Source of the DNA: a virus
Strand: one strand, 5' to 3'
DNA length: 26,644 bases
IMG/VR virus record: IMGVR_UViG_3300042402_003384
Location: 1 to 26,644 of that record
This document shows positions 15,601-25,710 of this stretch, piece by piece (position 1 is the stretch's first letter; each line of letters begins with the position of its first letter). Under the pieces are notes generated by a model. That model did not search any database, had not been told where the DNA came from, and worked only from the letters and a program-made list of their open reading frames with translations. A program made the translations under genes and the position numbers.

Positions 15601-18600
15601 TTATGTTCCACCACCAGCACAAGCTTGTGTGCAATTATCATAAGGTCCATCAAATGGATATAATAGTGGTACCACTACACCAGGATCTGTTGTTGCACTT
15701 ATTATCATAAATACACTTGGATTATCTGTCCAGCTGTAAAATTTACTTGAAAGTGATACGGTAGATCCGACTGGAAACGCAACAATTTGATTAGAAGCAC
15801 TTTCACCACAAGGCTCCGCACAACCATATTGATCAGCCAAATAGTAGTCATATCCTGAACCTGTTTCGGTTGAAGTTGGAGTTGGATCAGGTACTGGTGT
15901 ACTAGTTGGTGGTGGTGCAGGTGTTGCTGTTGGATCTGGTACTGGTGTACTAGTTGGTGGTGGTACTGGTGTTGACGTTGGATCTGGTACTGGTGTTGAC
16001 GTTGGATCTGGTACTGGTGTACTAGTTGGTACTGGTGTAGGACAAGCCACACAAGTTCCGTGTTGCTCAAATGTAGTACTTGTTGATCCACCATATTGTT
16101 GTACTTCTCTTGATATTGAACCGTCACTTATAAAAAATACCCCACCGTAATCTAATAATGGTAATAAATTATTTGTAAAGTTTGTTGCCGTACAGAAATC
16201 ACTAGTGTTTCCTATCACCGTAAATTGGTATCCAACTCCATATTCTGTATTACCACCAGCACATGCTACCGCTCCCGATGTATCACTAAAATACAAGAAG
16301 AAAGTAAATGTTGGTGTTGGTGTGGGGGTAGGGGTTGGTGTTGGTGGTATATCTGTTGCGGTTGGTGTAGGAGTAGGTGGTACATCCGTAGGTGTTGGTA
16401 CTGGCGTATCTGTTGGTGTTGCGGTTGGTGGTATAGGTGTACTAGTTGGTGTAGGAGTAGGAGTAGGAATTGGTGTCTCTGTTGATGTTGGAGTTGGCGG
16501 TACTGGTGTACTAGTTGGTGTTGGAGTTGAAGTACTAGTTGGAGTTGGTGGTACCGGTGTACTAGTTGGTGTTGGGGTTGAAGTACTAGTTGGAGTTGGT
16601 GGTACCGGTGTACTAGTTGGTGTTGGGGTTGGACTAGTAGTTGATGTCGGAGTTGGTGTTGCAAATGTTATGTCTACTTCAATATCAAATACACAATTAG
16701 GTGTTGCGGTTGGTGGTATAGAAGTACTAGTTGGTGTAGGGGTAGGAGTTGAAGTACTAGTAGGTGTTGGTGTAGGTGTTGGTGTTGACACAATAGGTGT
16801 ACTAGTTGGTGTAGGAGTTGCCGTTGGTACTATTGGTGTACTAGTTGGGGTTGGTGTTGCAAATGTTATATCTACTTCAATATCAAATACACAATTAGGT
16901 GTAGCTGTTGGTACTATAGGTGTGCTAGTTGGGGTCGGTTGTATAGGGGTACTAGTTGGTGTAGGGGTTGGTGTAGGAGTAGCGGTTACAATATCTACGG
17001 TAACATCAAACACACAATTAGGTGTTGCTGTTGGTTGTATAGGGGTACTAGTTGGTGTAGGGGTTGGTGTTGGGGTTGCGGTTACAATGTCCACGCCAAT
17101 ATCAAATACACAATTAGGTGTCGCTGTTGGTTGTATAGGAGTACTAGTTGGTGTAGGTGTTGGTGTAGGTGTTGCGGTTACAATATCCACGGTAACATCA
17201 AATACACAGTTAGGTGTTGGTGGTATAGAAGTACTAGTTGGTGTAGGGGTGGCAGTTACGATGTCTACACCAATATCAAACACACAATTAGGTGTTGGGG
17301 TTGGGGTAACAATTTGAGCGGAAACATCAAATACACAATTAGGTGTTGCTGTTGGTTGTATAGGTGTGCTAGTTGGTGTAGGTGTAGGGGTTGAAGTGCT
17401 AGTTGGGGTTGGTGGGATAGGGGTACTAGTTGGTGTAGGAGTAGGAGTTGGTGTAGGTGGTATAGGTGTGCTAGTTGGCGTAGGTGTAGGGGTTGGGGTA
17501 CTAGTCGGTGTAGGTGTTGGTCCTTCAAAATATGTCGCTGTACCTCCAGTAAACGTACAATCATAAATGTCGGTAAATGGTCTAGCATTTAAATCTAAGA
17601 AAATTTCATTATTACAATCATTAGGACCGTATTTAAATGATGTTAATTTTATTTTTTCATTTCCTTCATTATCTGTAAAAATATTTACTGTTAAAAGTTT
17701 TCTTCTAACTTTAGTTGGTGTTAATGTAATTCCAGTGGCTCCCGTAAATGGTGCATATGAACTTATATAACCATAATTGTCAACGGTTAAACCTGAATAT
17801 TCACAATCTGTACATGTATTAATATACGTTACTGTATTCAATAATGCGACTTTCCATAATTCTTTTATTTTATCGTAATCTGCCATTACCGTATTACCTG
17901 AAATGATTGTTGCATAATCACTTCCCGAACCATCGTCTTGAAATAATTTTGCACTATTTGAACTATTAGTTTTACCGGATACAATTACATATGTTAATCC
18001 GGTAACTGACGAAGTATTTCCTGTTGTTCCAGAATAAAAATTTCCATTTATTTCAAATGTTGGAAATATTAATATATTCCCATCGTACTTATATTCTCCT
18101 AATTCATTTACCTCTTCACGAATAATGTTATCATATTCATCAATGACATCTTCAAAATATTGATTATATCCACTTGGTATTTCAGGATATAAATTGTCAA
18201 CAATTTCAATAGGTTGACATCCGTATTTGTATTGATACTTTGGTCTACCAAAAATATTGTTTGAGATTAAATTACCTCCCGTCCATAATGTTGTTGATGG
18301 TATAATTTGATCTACGACACTCGTCCAATATGGACTCATTTTTTCGATGAATAAATTAATATCGGGGAAAGTATAAGGTACAAAATCTGTTCGTGATATG
18401 TAGTCTTGATATATGTCTTCTAATGTAATATAATTTTTTCTATATTTTACCACATTTGAATTTCTGATTTGTTGATGTAGCATTAAATCAACGTATTCCG
18501 CAAACGTAACTCCCGTTTGCGGTAATAAACTATTTGTACCAAAAGTTGTTCCCGTAGGTCCATTATCTCTTGACTTACGATATATGTCATAATCAACACC

Positions 18601-20559
18601 TTGTGCTGACGATAAATAAACTTCAATATTTTTTCTGTTTAATATCAAATGTGATTCGTCTCCGGCAAGTTCGGTTTGTGTATTATCTATTACGGTTTCC
18701 AATTCATATCCCGTATCTAAACCTGGTAACGTTCTATATATGTTAAAATAATCTTCACCATATGTACGCGGACTATCTTTGGTTATAACAGTTTTTGTTC
18801 TACCAGTTAATTGAAATTGGCCATTCACTGTTGTACCACTAGATAAATCTTGATCTACAATTAATGGTGATTTATGATCTTTAGTGTTGTCATACCAACC
18901 TGATCCTTTTTGGAAAAATAAATCCGTTACACCACTTACCGATTTTGGTTGAAGTGTGTCAGAATTGACGGGATAACCATTTACGCTTAATGATGTCGAT
19001 CCGGTTGTAGTACCCGTTGAATATGTATATGTTGAAGTATTAAATGTTGCCGTTGTTACAAGGTATTTTCCTGATATTGCCTTGAAAATATCACCTTCCA
19101 AATCAAAAGATTTGGGGTACGATTTTACCTTATAAACAAATTGATTAATTTTAATCAAAGGTTCGGGGGCGCCTAAAAATCTTAAAAAGAATTCTAACGA
19201 TTGTCTTGTACCTTTTGATTTATAAATGTGAGCTAGGTTCACTAATAATCTTCTATAAAATTCATATTCGGCGTCCAATAAAGACGTTCCCGAAGTTAAT
19301 CCAGAATATTGTTGTGATGTTTTAGTATAAAGTAATTGATCTATTGTTTTCTCATCAATTAAATTGACTGTGTCTAAACCTAATGTATTGGCTAAATTCT
19401 TTAATAAAATATCGGGTACGTTATTAATACCGTCATAACTTACATTTCTCATGTAAGCAATATTGTCAATATATTTTTTTACATTATCAAATGATTGACC
19501 ATAAAGTTGAAATATGGATTCTGCTTTTTTATCTGGACTATCAAACTCAAATAATTGGGGTGATGTTAAAAATCTTACAAATAAATTAGATTTGTAGTCA
19601 TCAATTTCGTCAGCAATATCACTCAATTTTGTTAAGTAATCTTCGTAGTCTAATCCTGCAATTTTAATGTTCCAACCATCTTTTTCAGATAATGGCCAAG
19701 TATAGTTTACAGATATCAATTCTGTTTTTGTTTCGTCAAAACTATCTCTTGGTACTTTAAAACTTGCGGTATATATTGGTGAGGTGTCTCTATTAAGTAA
19801 ACTTTCCTCTAAGTCATCTAATCCTCTAAAAAATTCTTCAACCACTCCATCATTTGGTCTAATTAAAATATTCGAAGAGTATGTTGATCCAGTAAATGGT
19901 TTTCCATTAACGGTTAAAGTGATAATATTATCTCGGTTTGGTTCAACATATTTAATTATATTATATGTTTTACTATTTAAGTCAATGACATATTTTTGAT
20001 AGCTATTATAAAAATCTCTTACTAAATTACCTGATGTTTTATTATCCTTACTCTTTGGTGTTACAGCTATAATCGAAAATGGATTATATAACATACTAAA
20101 CTGTACATCAAATTTTGTTGTATTATTTAAAACGTTATATTGTATGTTTGTTGCGGATAAGTTATTTGTACCAATTAAGCTAGTGGAATCTATTAAGATT
20201 GCCGCAGGGAAGTTAATTACAATTTTTTGTGTTGATACGCCTAATCTACTTTTTAATGATCCGAATAAAGATTTTCCTGCGTCATTTTTAGCACCTTTAA
20301 ATCTTGTCTCTTTCTTTCTTTTTGCAATCTCGTCTTTAGATAATAAATCATTCTCTAATTTTAAATCGTCTAATGTTAAAAATTCGGAAAACGGATTTGT
20401 TTTAAAATTTTTTGTATCTCTTTGTACTACTTCACTATCTAAACTAAAGTTCGTATTAGTCAATTGACCAGTACCAGTAGTGATTTGACCACCAACTAAA
20501 TTGTCGCTGAACGTATCAGCACCACTCGCAGCTTGACTTGGAACTTTTCTTATTGCCAT
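15601..20559 (-). CDS. Giant baseplate protein (tail protein I-like) fused to a Thr/Pro repeat stalk and terminal modules
   Basis: A 1652-residue protein in four parts. Residues 1 to about 1010 are baseplate-like. Around 440-475 they carry [20 protein letters not shown], the KGT..LE motif of tail protein I/baseplate wedge proteins. Residues about 1012-1418 are an almost pure Thr/Pro/Ser stalk broken by seven NCVFD-containing units. A roughly 90-residue Cys-containing module follows, then a second linker of 9-residue PTSTPVPDP units (about 1506-1562), and a final Cys-rich module beginning [11 protein letters not shown]. The layout suggests a baseplate subunit with a flexible, possibly O-glycosylated arm presenting tip modules. 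The start is the ATG at 20559, which overlaps the preceding stop as TAATG. Baseplate assignment is good; the role of the arm is inference. Confidence 0.75.
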   Translation of the reverse strand: MAIRKVPSQAASGADTFSDNLVGGQITTGTGQLTNTNFSLDSEVVQRDTKNFKTNPFSEFLTLDDLKLENDLLSKDEIAKRKKETRFKGAKNDAGKSLFGSLKSRLGVSTQKIVINFPAAILIDSTSLIGTNNLSATNIQYNVLNNTTKFDVQFSMLYNPFSIIAVTPKSKDNKTSGNLVRDFYNSYQKYVIDLNSKTYNIIKYVEPNRDNIITLTVNGKPFTGSTYSSNILIRPNDGVVEEFFRGLDDLEESLLNRDTSPIYTASFKVPRDSFDETKTELISVNYTWPLSEKDGWNIKIAGLDYEDYLTKLSDIADEIDDYKSNLFVRFLTSPQLFEFDSPDKKAESIFQLYGQSFDNVKKYIDNIAYMRNVSYDGINNVPDILLKNLANTLGLDTVNLIDEKTIDQLLYTKTSQQYSGLTSGTSLLDAEYEFYRRLLVNLAHIYKSKGTRQSLEFFLRFLGAPEPLIKINQFVYKVKSYPKSFDLEGDIFKAISGKYLVTTATFNTSTYTYSTGTTTGSTSLSVNGYPVNSDTLQPKSVSGVTDLFFQKGSGWYDNTKDHKSPLIVDQDLSSGTTVNGQFQLTGRTKTVITKDSPRTYGEDYFNIYRTLPGLDTGYELETVIDNTQTELAGDESHLILNRKNIEVYLSSAQGVDYDIYRKSRDNGPTGTTFGTNSLLPQTGVTFAEYVDLMLHQQIRNSNVVKYRKNYITLEDIYQDYISRTDFVPYTFPDINLFIEKMSPYWTSVVDQIIPSTTLWTGGNLISNNIFGRPKYQYKYGCQPIEIVDNLYPEIPSGYNQYFEDVIDEYDNIIREEVNELGEYKYDGNILIFPTFEINGNFYSGTTGNTSSVTGLTYVIVSGKTNSSNSAKLFQDDGSGSDYATIISGNTVMADYDKIKELWKVALLNTVTYINTCTDCEYSGLTVDNYGYISSYAPFTGATGITLTPTKVRRKLLTVNIFTDNEGNEKIKLTSFKYGPNDCNNEIFLDLNARPFTDIYDCTFTGGTATYFEGPTPTPTSTPTPTPTPTSTPIPPTPTPTPTPTSTPIPPTPTSTSTPTPTPTSTPIQPTATPNCVFDVSAQIVTPTPTPNCVFDIGVDIVTATPTPTSTSIPPTPNCVFDVTVDIVTATPTPTPTPTSTPIQPTATPNCVFDIGVDIVTATPTPTPTPTSTPIQPTATPNCVFDVTVDIVTATPTPTPTPTSTPIQPTPTSTPIVPTATPNCVFDIEVDITFATPTPTSTPIVPTATPTPTSTPIVSTPTPTPTPTSTSTPTPTPTSTSIPPTATPNCVFDIEVDITFATPTPTSTTSPTPTPTSTPVPPTPTSTSTPTPTSTPVPPTPTSTSTPTPTSTPVPPTPTSTETPIPTPTPTPTSTPIPPTATPTDTPVPTPTDVPPTPTPTATDIPPTPTPTPTPTPTFTFFLYFSDTSGAVACAGGNTEYGVGYQFTVIGNTSDFCTATNFTNNLLPLLDYGGVFFISDGSISREVQQYGGSTSTTFEQHGTCVACPTPVPTSTPVPDPTSTPVPDPTSTPVPPPTSTPVPDPTATPAPPPTSTPVPDPTPTSTETGSGYDYYLADQYGCAEPCGESASNQIVAFPVGSTVSLSSKFYSWTDNPSVFMIISATTDPGVVVPLLYPFDGPYDNCTQACAGGGT
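15870..16042 (-). repeat. 27-bp tandem repeat encoding PTSTPVPDP units
   Basis: About six in-frame copies of a 27-bp unit (9 residues, PTSTPVPDP with P/A and D/P variants) near the 3' end of the giant gene, linking its last two modules. Several units keep identical codons, which suggests recent duplication. Confidence 0.85.
16303..17525 (-). repeat. Long Thr/Pro-coding repeat array with seven NCVFD units
   Basis: About 1.2 kb of in-frame repeats. The most regular part has a 96-bp period (32 residues): the NCVFD block recurs at about 17197, 17101 and 17005. Other spacings between successive blocks are 51, 78, 123 and 198 bp, all multiples of 3. Between blocks the DNA alternates short TPTP and TSTPIxPT strings, with TSTP nearly always written ACTAGTACACC. 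The strand is purine-poor on the coding side. Expansion and contraction by slippage or homologous recombination is likely. Confidence 0.9.
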
Positions 20560-21491
20560 TAAATGTTAGTAATTGTATCAAAGTTTAATGTCTCATCAAT
20601 ATCAAGACGATTTTCTCTAACCTCGTAAAGGGTTTCGTTAAAGTCATCTTTGATTTCGAATAAGTTATATTGTCTGTATATGTTATTTTCCTTATCGTAA
20701 ATTGTGTAGATACCCGGAGCAACCGCCTTGGTTTGATTACCGTAAAGTGCATTTGCAAGTGTTGACGCATCATGTTCAACCATATCGATTTGTATTGTCG
20801 TTGGGTTGAAGAATGTATTTGATAAAATAATCTTCTGACCTGGACTACCAATGAACGGAACCGTATTTGGTTTGTTTGATGGCGCTGAAGATGGTGTAAC
20901 GGTTAAAAACATAAAGTTTGTTGCACCTTCACTATATTGATATCTTACTGACTTTTGTGTTGTTGTATTTAAGTTTGCTGTGACAGGTGTACAATAAAAA
21001 GAAGATGTAACTATCTTATAAAAGTTAGGTAATTTCTTATTATCATTTGGATTAATGTATTCGATTCTGTATCCAACTAAACCTTGTGGGGTAAACTTAT
21101 TTCTATCCGCTGACGGAACGTTAGATAAATCGATTACAACTCCTCTAACTGATGGTAATGAAGCTAATATTCCACAATCCGTAATTGTAGTTCTAATTTG
21201 TTTTGGTCTTATATAAAGTGTATATATACCTAAATTGCTAAAATCGGTAGCATTAATCTTTAAATTATATAAACCACCTAATATTTCAACGTTTTCAATT
21301 GCCTTATATGTACCACCATCTTTAGATGTGTCTATATTGTGAAAAACAGGTGTCAAGACATTAGTTGACGTTAATTTTTTTAATGTAACAGGTGCCGTTG
21401 CGGTTCTACCTGACACATAATGATATAGAATTTCCACATCATCAGGTGATACATCCGCCGGTCTAACTATTCCATATGATCCTACTGCCAT
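20559..21491 (-). CDS. Baseplate/tail virion protein, unknown family
   Basis: A 310-residue protein with no family I can name. It is beta-rich, with Ser/Thr-Pro turns, no membrane segment and no enzyme motif. A central stretch ([22 protein letters not shown]... to the cysteine in TDCGIL) and a C-terminal region [19 protein letters not shown] look like Ig- or gp8-like beta domains. Its stop overlaps the start of the giant baseplate gene (TAATG), implying coupled translation and therefore matched amounts, as expected for partners in one wedge or tail sub-assembly. A late-type promoter box stands 10 nt before its start, so these two genes probably form one late transcript. Virion function is inferred from position and composition. 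Confidence 0.6.
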   Translation of the reverse strand: MAVGSYGIVRPADVSPDDVEILYHYVSGRTATAPVTLKKLTSTNVLTPVFHNIDTSKDGGTYKAIENVEILGGLYNLKINATDFSNLGIYTLYIRPKQIRTTITDCGILASLPSVRGVVIDLSNVPSADRNKFTPQGLVGYRIEYINPNDNKKLPNFYKIVTSSFYCTPVTANLNTTTQKSVRYQYSEGATNFMFLTVTPSSAPSNKPNTVPFIGSPGQKIILSNTFFNPTTIQIDMVEHDASTLANALYGNQTKAVAPGIYTIYDKENNIYRQYNLFEIKDDFNETLYEVRENRLDIDETLNFDTITNI

Positions 21492-21501
21492 AAACTTTTA
21501 T

Positions 21502-21509
21502 TATAAATA
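21502..21509 (-). promoter_or_regulatory. Putative late promoter box (TATTTATA) before the 20559-21491 gene
   Basis: Coding-strand TATTTATA, 10 nt before the ATG at 21491, in the 24-nt gap after the PKD protein gene. Confidence 0.5.
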
Positions 21510-21515
21510 TAATTT

Positions 21516-22826
21516 TTATTGTTTTCTAACCTTAAAAAATCCATTTCCATAAACATCTAATTCTAATATACTATCAATTTCACCTAATCTCAAGTTTTGT
21601 TCCATAATACCTTGCCTTCCTCTCTCTACAAATATGTCAGAATAAACCGATGGGTCGTCAATAAAACCGATAAAATGTTCATTTCTTGTAATAACGTTAT
21701 TAATTACCTCTTCTTTACTAAAATCGGAAGTCTTACCTGTTATCATGGTATATCCATCCGCAAAGTCCATGTACCATAAACTACTTGTTGGTATGCTACC
21801 GGTATTTAAACTACCGCTTATAATACTACCTGTCTCCAATGTGTATCCCGTATATGCTGACCCGGAAAATAATCCAGTAACATACATTGAACTACTAACA
21901 GTTGTTTCTCCATATTTTTTTAACTCACTAATTTTACTACCGCCTATTGCCATATATTTTAAAACAGACGATCCGGTAAAACCTGAAAATTTAGAATTAT
22001 TTAAATAATCTAATGATCCAGTTATTTGGGTGAATGGTATTGTAAATCCGCTAAATGTCCCTAAAGGATTTTCAACTACCGATCCTGTGTTAGGTACGGT
22101 AATATTTTTATTTATCTTTTCTTTACTCCAAGGTGAATCTAAAGATAAGTTTAAAGTATAACTACCTGTCGCTGAATAAGTATGTGATGCTGTTGGAAAA
22201 TTAGAATAAAGAACTCCGCTATTTGTGCTCAGCGATCCTGAAGTTCCATCTCCCCATTTTATTGTATAAGTTTGTTCTACAATTTTTCTCAATTTATCAG
22301 GGTTAACCGTGTTATAAACGGTAACAACTGAGCCTGATTGGTTATAAGTAAAATTGACTAACTGCTCAACTTGTTCCATGTTACCATCAAAAGATGACAT
22401 AACACCCAGTTCATCGGCATTTGATTCGAGTACAATTGGTATAACGTGATCATAACCTAATGGTCCAGTATATAAATCCCACGAATTACCGTTCCATTTA
22501 TAATATTTTCCCTGTTTATTATTGATTGCTCTTTCTTCGATAGGTTGCCAAAAAGAACTAGTTGTTGATGGTATATTATTTAAATTTGAACCAGTTAATG
22601 AATTATACGTATTACCGCTATGAAATAAAACTATGTCTTTATCATATGTTATACCAGTGTACCATCTAACATCCCGAACCAAACTTCCCGTTTCAGGTAT
22701 CATACCTGAACCGCTACTCCAAGACACCCAAGTGTTTGTAAAATCAAACCAATACTTTCCCGTAAGTGAATGCAAATTCACATCAGGTATTTGTCTTTTT
22801 AATAGTGTATATTCGTTTCTTTTCAT
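21516..22826 (-). CDS. PKD-domain virion protein (tail/baseplate)
   Basis: A 436-residue protein. Residues about 184-245 are a clear PKD (polycystic kidney disease) Ig-like domain: YTIKWGDGTSG at 187-197, with the WGDG strand, and HTYSATGSYTLNLSL at 215-229. PKD domains in surface proteins support weak carbohydrate or protein contacts. The N-terminal part has a GNTYNSL...NNIPSTTSSFWQPI segment (71-96) typical of phage fibre proteins. The C-terminus (about 370-436) is a mixed domain ending in LELDVYGNGFFKVRKQ. The gene begins with an ATG overlapping the previous stop (TAATG) and, uniquely here, has a perfect AAGGAGGT Shine-Dalgarno sequence. Likely a baseplate-attached fibre or decoration protein. 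Confidence 0.7.
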   Translation of the reverse strand: MKRNEYTLLKRQIPDVNLHSLTGKYWFDFTNTWVSWSSGSGMIPETGSLVRDVRWYTGITYDKDIVLFHSGNTYNSLTGSNLNNIPSTTSSFWQPIEERAINNKQGKYYKWNGNSWDLYTGPLGYDHVIPIVLESNADELGVMSSFDGNMEQVEQLVNFTYNQSGSVVTVYNTVNPDKLRKIVEQTYTIKWGDGTSGSLSTNSGVLYSNFPTASHTYSATGSYTLNLSLDSPWSKEKINKNITVPNTGSVVENPLGTFSGFTIPFTQITGSLDYLNNSKFSGFTGSSVLKYMAIGGSKISELKKYGETTVSSSMYVTGLFSGSAYTGYTLETGSIISGSLNTGSIPTSSLWYMDFADGYTMITGKTSDFSKEEVINNVITRNEHFIGFIDDPSVYSDIFVERGRQGIMEQNLRLGEIDSILELDVYGNGFFKVRKQ

Positions 22827-23875
22827 TATGTTGTACCTCCTTTTTCGTAGAAATTAATACTATTTGATACAGTATGTCCCGTTCCAACTCTAATTGGTGA
22901 TGTGTTACCGGTTACTCCGCTATATTTGTATATTTGATATGTTCTTTCATAATGGTCGAAATCAACTTGATAGTACATATCTTTTTCCTCCGTTATAACA
23001 TATGAAGATGTAAAACCTGAATTGGTAAAATCTAAAATACTACCGTCTTTCCCATTAAAGAATTTAGCGGTCATGAAAAACGTATTCATCCCATGATAAA
23101 AATTTCTATTATATGTAATTTGATTTGGGATTGTAAAAGTTTGTCCTGTCCATCCAATTAATGTTGTTCCACTTGTTGGTATATTTACTTGTGTTATATC
23201 ATTATTTTCATTTGTAAATAAAATAGTTTGAACTGTTGATCCCGTTCCAAAGACATATTGGTCTAATGTTATTGTTCCGGTCAAATTTGTATCTTCTAAA
23301 TTGCTCTCATCGTCAAACCAAAACAAATACATATTTTCTTTGTTTCTATAATTTGATCCGGTAAAGATTGGTATATGTATATAAAAAGAAGATGTTGTTG
23401 AGGTGTATAAAAATTTCTCCCCTAATGGTAGCGATAAGTTTTTAGCACTAACAAATCTTCTGTTTTGTCTTGTTGGTGGTTCACATGTTAATGTGGTTCC
23501 GGTATTTGATATTACCGTAGGTGTTTTATAAAACTCCAATCTAAAGAAACTTTCAGTTGACTGTCTTAACATCAATTCATTTTCTCTCAATGTGATATCA
23601 ACATTAGGTGCTCTGTAGTCTTGAACATACGTAGATCCGCTAACAAAATAAAAATTAAACCATATATCAGTTTGTTCTTTATTTGTTAATAATGTAGACG
23701 GATATGGTCTATGAATATATCTAACCGTTTCGTAGTTCTTAGCTGGATTTATAATATCCTCCAAAACTTCTTTTTCAAACTCTACAAAATTTTCACTCCA
23801 ACCTAAATCGGTTCTAAAATTTTGTTCGGTGTTAATGACAAAGTTTAAATTGGTATTGTTCTTTAATATTTCCAT
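22826..23875 (-). CDS. Virion (baseplate/tail) protein, unknown family
   Basis: No family recognised. The frame is open two codons further (a TTG at 23881), but I choose the ATG at 23875 because it overlaps the upstream stop as TAATG, as at the other junctions of this cluster. That gives 349 residues, beginning MEILKNN. It is a soluble beta-type protein with many Thr, Gly, Phe and Tyr and phrases such as SGSTYVQDYRAPNVDITLRE and TSFYIHIPIFTGSNY, resembling jelly-roll or Ig-like tail domains. The end encodes YEKGGTT, whose codons double as the Shine-Dalgarno sequence of the next gene. Placement within the baseplate cluster is the only functional clue. Confidence 0.6.
   Translation of the reverse strand: MEILKNNTNLNFVINTEQNFRTDLGWSENFVEFEKEVLEDIINPAKNYETVRYIHRPYPSTLLTNKEQTDIWFNFYFVSGSTYVQDYRAPNVDITLRENELMLRQSTESFFRLEFYKTPTVISNTGTTLTCEPPTRQNRRFVSAKNLSLPLGEKFLYTSTTSSFYIHIPIFTGSNYRNKENMYLFWFDDESNLEDTNLTGTITLDQYVFGTGSTVQTILFTNENNDITQVNIPTSGTTLIGWTGQTFTIPNQITYNRNFYHGMNTFFMTAKFFNGKDGSILDFTNSGFTSSYVITEEKDMYYQVDFDHYERTYQIYKYSGVTGNTSPIRVGTGHTVSNSINFYEKGGTT
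22835..22842 (-). promoter_or_regulatory. Strong Shine-Dalgarno sequence before the PKD protein gene
   Basis: AAGGAGGT on the coding strand, 8 nt before the ATG at 22826, inside the last codons of the preceding gene. None of the other starts checked has a comparable sequence, so this gene may be translated more strongly than its neighbours or independently of them. Confidence 0.7.
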
Positions 23876-25710
23876 TAACAATTAGTTTTGTTTTTATAAT
23901 TATTAAATCCAATTAAACCGTCATTTTTATTTGTGTAAGATTTTTCATTTCTTAAATAAAAATTAATATGTTTTGCAACATAATGCATGTTATTCATAAA
24001 TGGAAAGTTTGTACCATTTCCATCTTGATCTAAAAATCCATGATCATAAACATCTCTCCATTTCCAAAGTTTTTCATTTTGATCGTAGAACGCATTTTCT
24101 GGTAAATTAATTAATGTATTTGGTTGTTTTGCATCAAGTTTTGAATTTTCAATGTATGGCGATAGTTCTCTCAATTTAACTCTGTGATGAGGTTGGTAAT
24201 AATAACCGACGGTGTTTCCTGTATCCGCCAATGAATAAAAACTATCTTGGTCTTGACTATGATCGAATATTTTTACGCCACCCACGTTTTTTAAATGTGA
24301 GAACTTATGGTATGTTTCACTTATAATCCTCTCTTTAATTTCGCCTCTATTATACTCAACAAATGCACCGGTTAATATTGTATCTTTTTGTAAAACGTTT
24401 CCTTTGGTAAACCCTGAAACCCCACTGTTTACAGTAAGAGATGATTTTGTTATTCCTGTTTCGGTGTTTCCTGTAAATTGTTTGTCCATCCAACTATCAT
24501 GAAAATTAAATTTATATCCTATCTTAGGTGGATAATCAAAAAATCCATTTTCATTTCTAAAAATCATAGTAACATAAACTTCAGTTGGTGTGTAATTTAA
24601 ATTATTGGTTAATCCTGATAACGTAAAAGTTTTTTTAAAATCGAACAAAAGCGATTCTTGTCTATTTCTCTCAACCAATATATCATTTTCTTGTAATGGA
24701 TTTTCAAATAATATTTTTCTTTCATCTTCAAATATTGAAGATTCAAAACCAACTTTATCTAAAATATAATCATCAATTGTTGTTAGTGTTTTATGTTTAT
24801 GTACATAATACGTTGATGTTGTTCCGCTTATATTATTAATATCTTTACATCTTCTTCCTAGTACTACGGAACTCAATACTGTTCCCAATGAAATCTCACC
24901 TTTTAAAATATTAATTACGTATTTTTCTGAATTGTAATTTTCATCTCCAACGCTATCGACATAGAATGTTCTAAATTGTTCAGTTGTTGGTGTTATGGGT
25001 ATTGTATAATATGTCTTTCCTGTTGTAGTTCCTGAAAATGAAGTGTAGGTTCCTCCAGATAAAATTATATATTCCCCTTGTGATATTCCGTGTTCTACGG
25101 GCGATGTCAATTTATAATAATTACCATTTGATTCGACTCTAAATGGAATACCATTTCCGGCAACAAAGTTATAATTTGTGCCGCCAGATAAAGTGTAATT
25201 CATTGTGAACCCCGTATCCTGACCATACACATATGTTAAATACATGTTCCAATTTTTATATGGTGCCTCAATTACGGTTGTTGATGTGTGTCCAGTATAA
25301 CGATTATTTGGTAATATACTTACCGTTGGTGCCGAAATTACAGATCCACTACTTGGTGTTGATACTTCTCTTAATACGTCATTTCTTAAAAATGCAAATT
25401 CATTATACGGTGTAAATCCAATATCGCTTCCCGTTCCGTCACCGGTTAAATAAAGATTTTTTAATAAAGGATTATAATCTGTAAGTCCAGAATACATATT
25501 TCTAAAAACCATTTTTATTTTACCGTATATTTTATAATTAATAGATTTATTTCTTTCTTCATTAAACAAATCTGCTAAGTTTAAAACAATATCTTTATCA
25601 CCTTGTCTTAATAATGTCTCATCATTCTCTAATTTAACGCTAAGATTTAAATCTTGTTCTTCTGCCTTGAAGTACCTTTTACTCGGTAATAATATTTCTT
25701 TCTTTTCCAT
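23875..25710 (-). CDS. Large baseplate/tail virion protein, unknown family
   Basis: A 611-residue protein without a recognisable family. The N-terminus (LLPSKRYFKAEEQDLNLSV) is charged. The body is beta-rich with repeated Gly-Thr-Thr turns and a short predicted helical stretch near ADLFNEERNKSINYKIYGK. The C-terminal 100 residues (LRELSPYIENSKLDAKQPN, then WRDVYDHGFLDQDGNG, then HYVAKHINFYLRNE) look like a compact conserved domain and would be the best query for a profile search. Its stop overlaps the next start and its start overlaps the previous stop, both as TAATG, so it is locked into the four-gene coupled set. A structural role in the baseplate is inferred from its neighbours. Confidence 0.6.
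   Translation of the reverse strand: MEKKEILLPSKRYFKAEEQDLNLSVKLENDETLLRQGDKDIVLNLADLFNEERNKSINYKIYGKIKMVFRNMYSGLTDYNPLLKNLYLTGDGTGSDIGFTPYNEFAFLRNDVLREVSTPSSGSVISAPTVSILPNNRYTGHTSTTVIEAPYKNWNMYLTYVYGQDTGFTMNYTLSGGTNYNFVAGNGIPFRVESNGNYYKLTSPVEHGISQGEYIILSGGTYTSFSGTTTGKTYYTIPITPTTEQFRTFYVDSVGDENYNSEKYVINILKGEISLGTVLSSVVLGRRCKDINNISGTTSTYYVHKHKTLTTIDDYILDKVGFESSIFEDERKILFENPLQENDILVERNRQESLLFDFKKTFTLSGLTNNLNYTPTEVYVTMIFRNENGFFDYPPKIGYKFNFHDSWMDKQFTGNTETGITKSSLTVNSGVSGFTKGNVLQKDTILTGAFVEYNRGEIKERIISETYHKFSHLKNVGGVKIFDHSQDQDSFYSLADTGNTVGYYYQPHHRVKLRELSPYIENSKLDAKQPNTLINLPENAFYDQNEKLWKWRDVYDHGFLDQDGNGTNFPFMNNMHYVAKHINFYLRNEKSYTNKNDGLIGFNNYKNKTNC

Noticed and set aside
16205-17317. Long plus-strand open frame encoding Val-Gly repeats, with further open frames nearby giving Cys/Trp or Gln/His-rich products
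   Set aside because: These are the antisense and shifted readings of the Thr/Pro repeat in the giant minus-strand gene. Low-complexity DNA with few stop codons leaves all frames open; there is no start signal or gap around them.
16303-17525. CRISPR-like periodic repeats
   Set aside because: Spacings are irregular, units are in frame with a large gene, intervening DNA is itself repetitive rather than unique, and no cas genes are present.
23876-23881. TTG start two codons upstream for the 22826-23875 gene
   Set aside because: ATG at 23875 is in the same TAATG arrangement as the other junctions; a TTG start there has no support.
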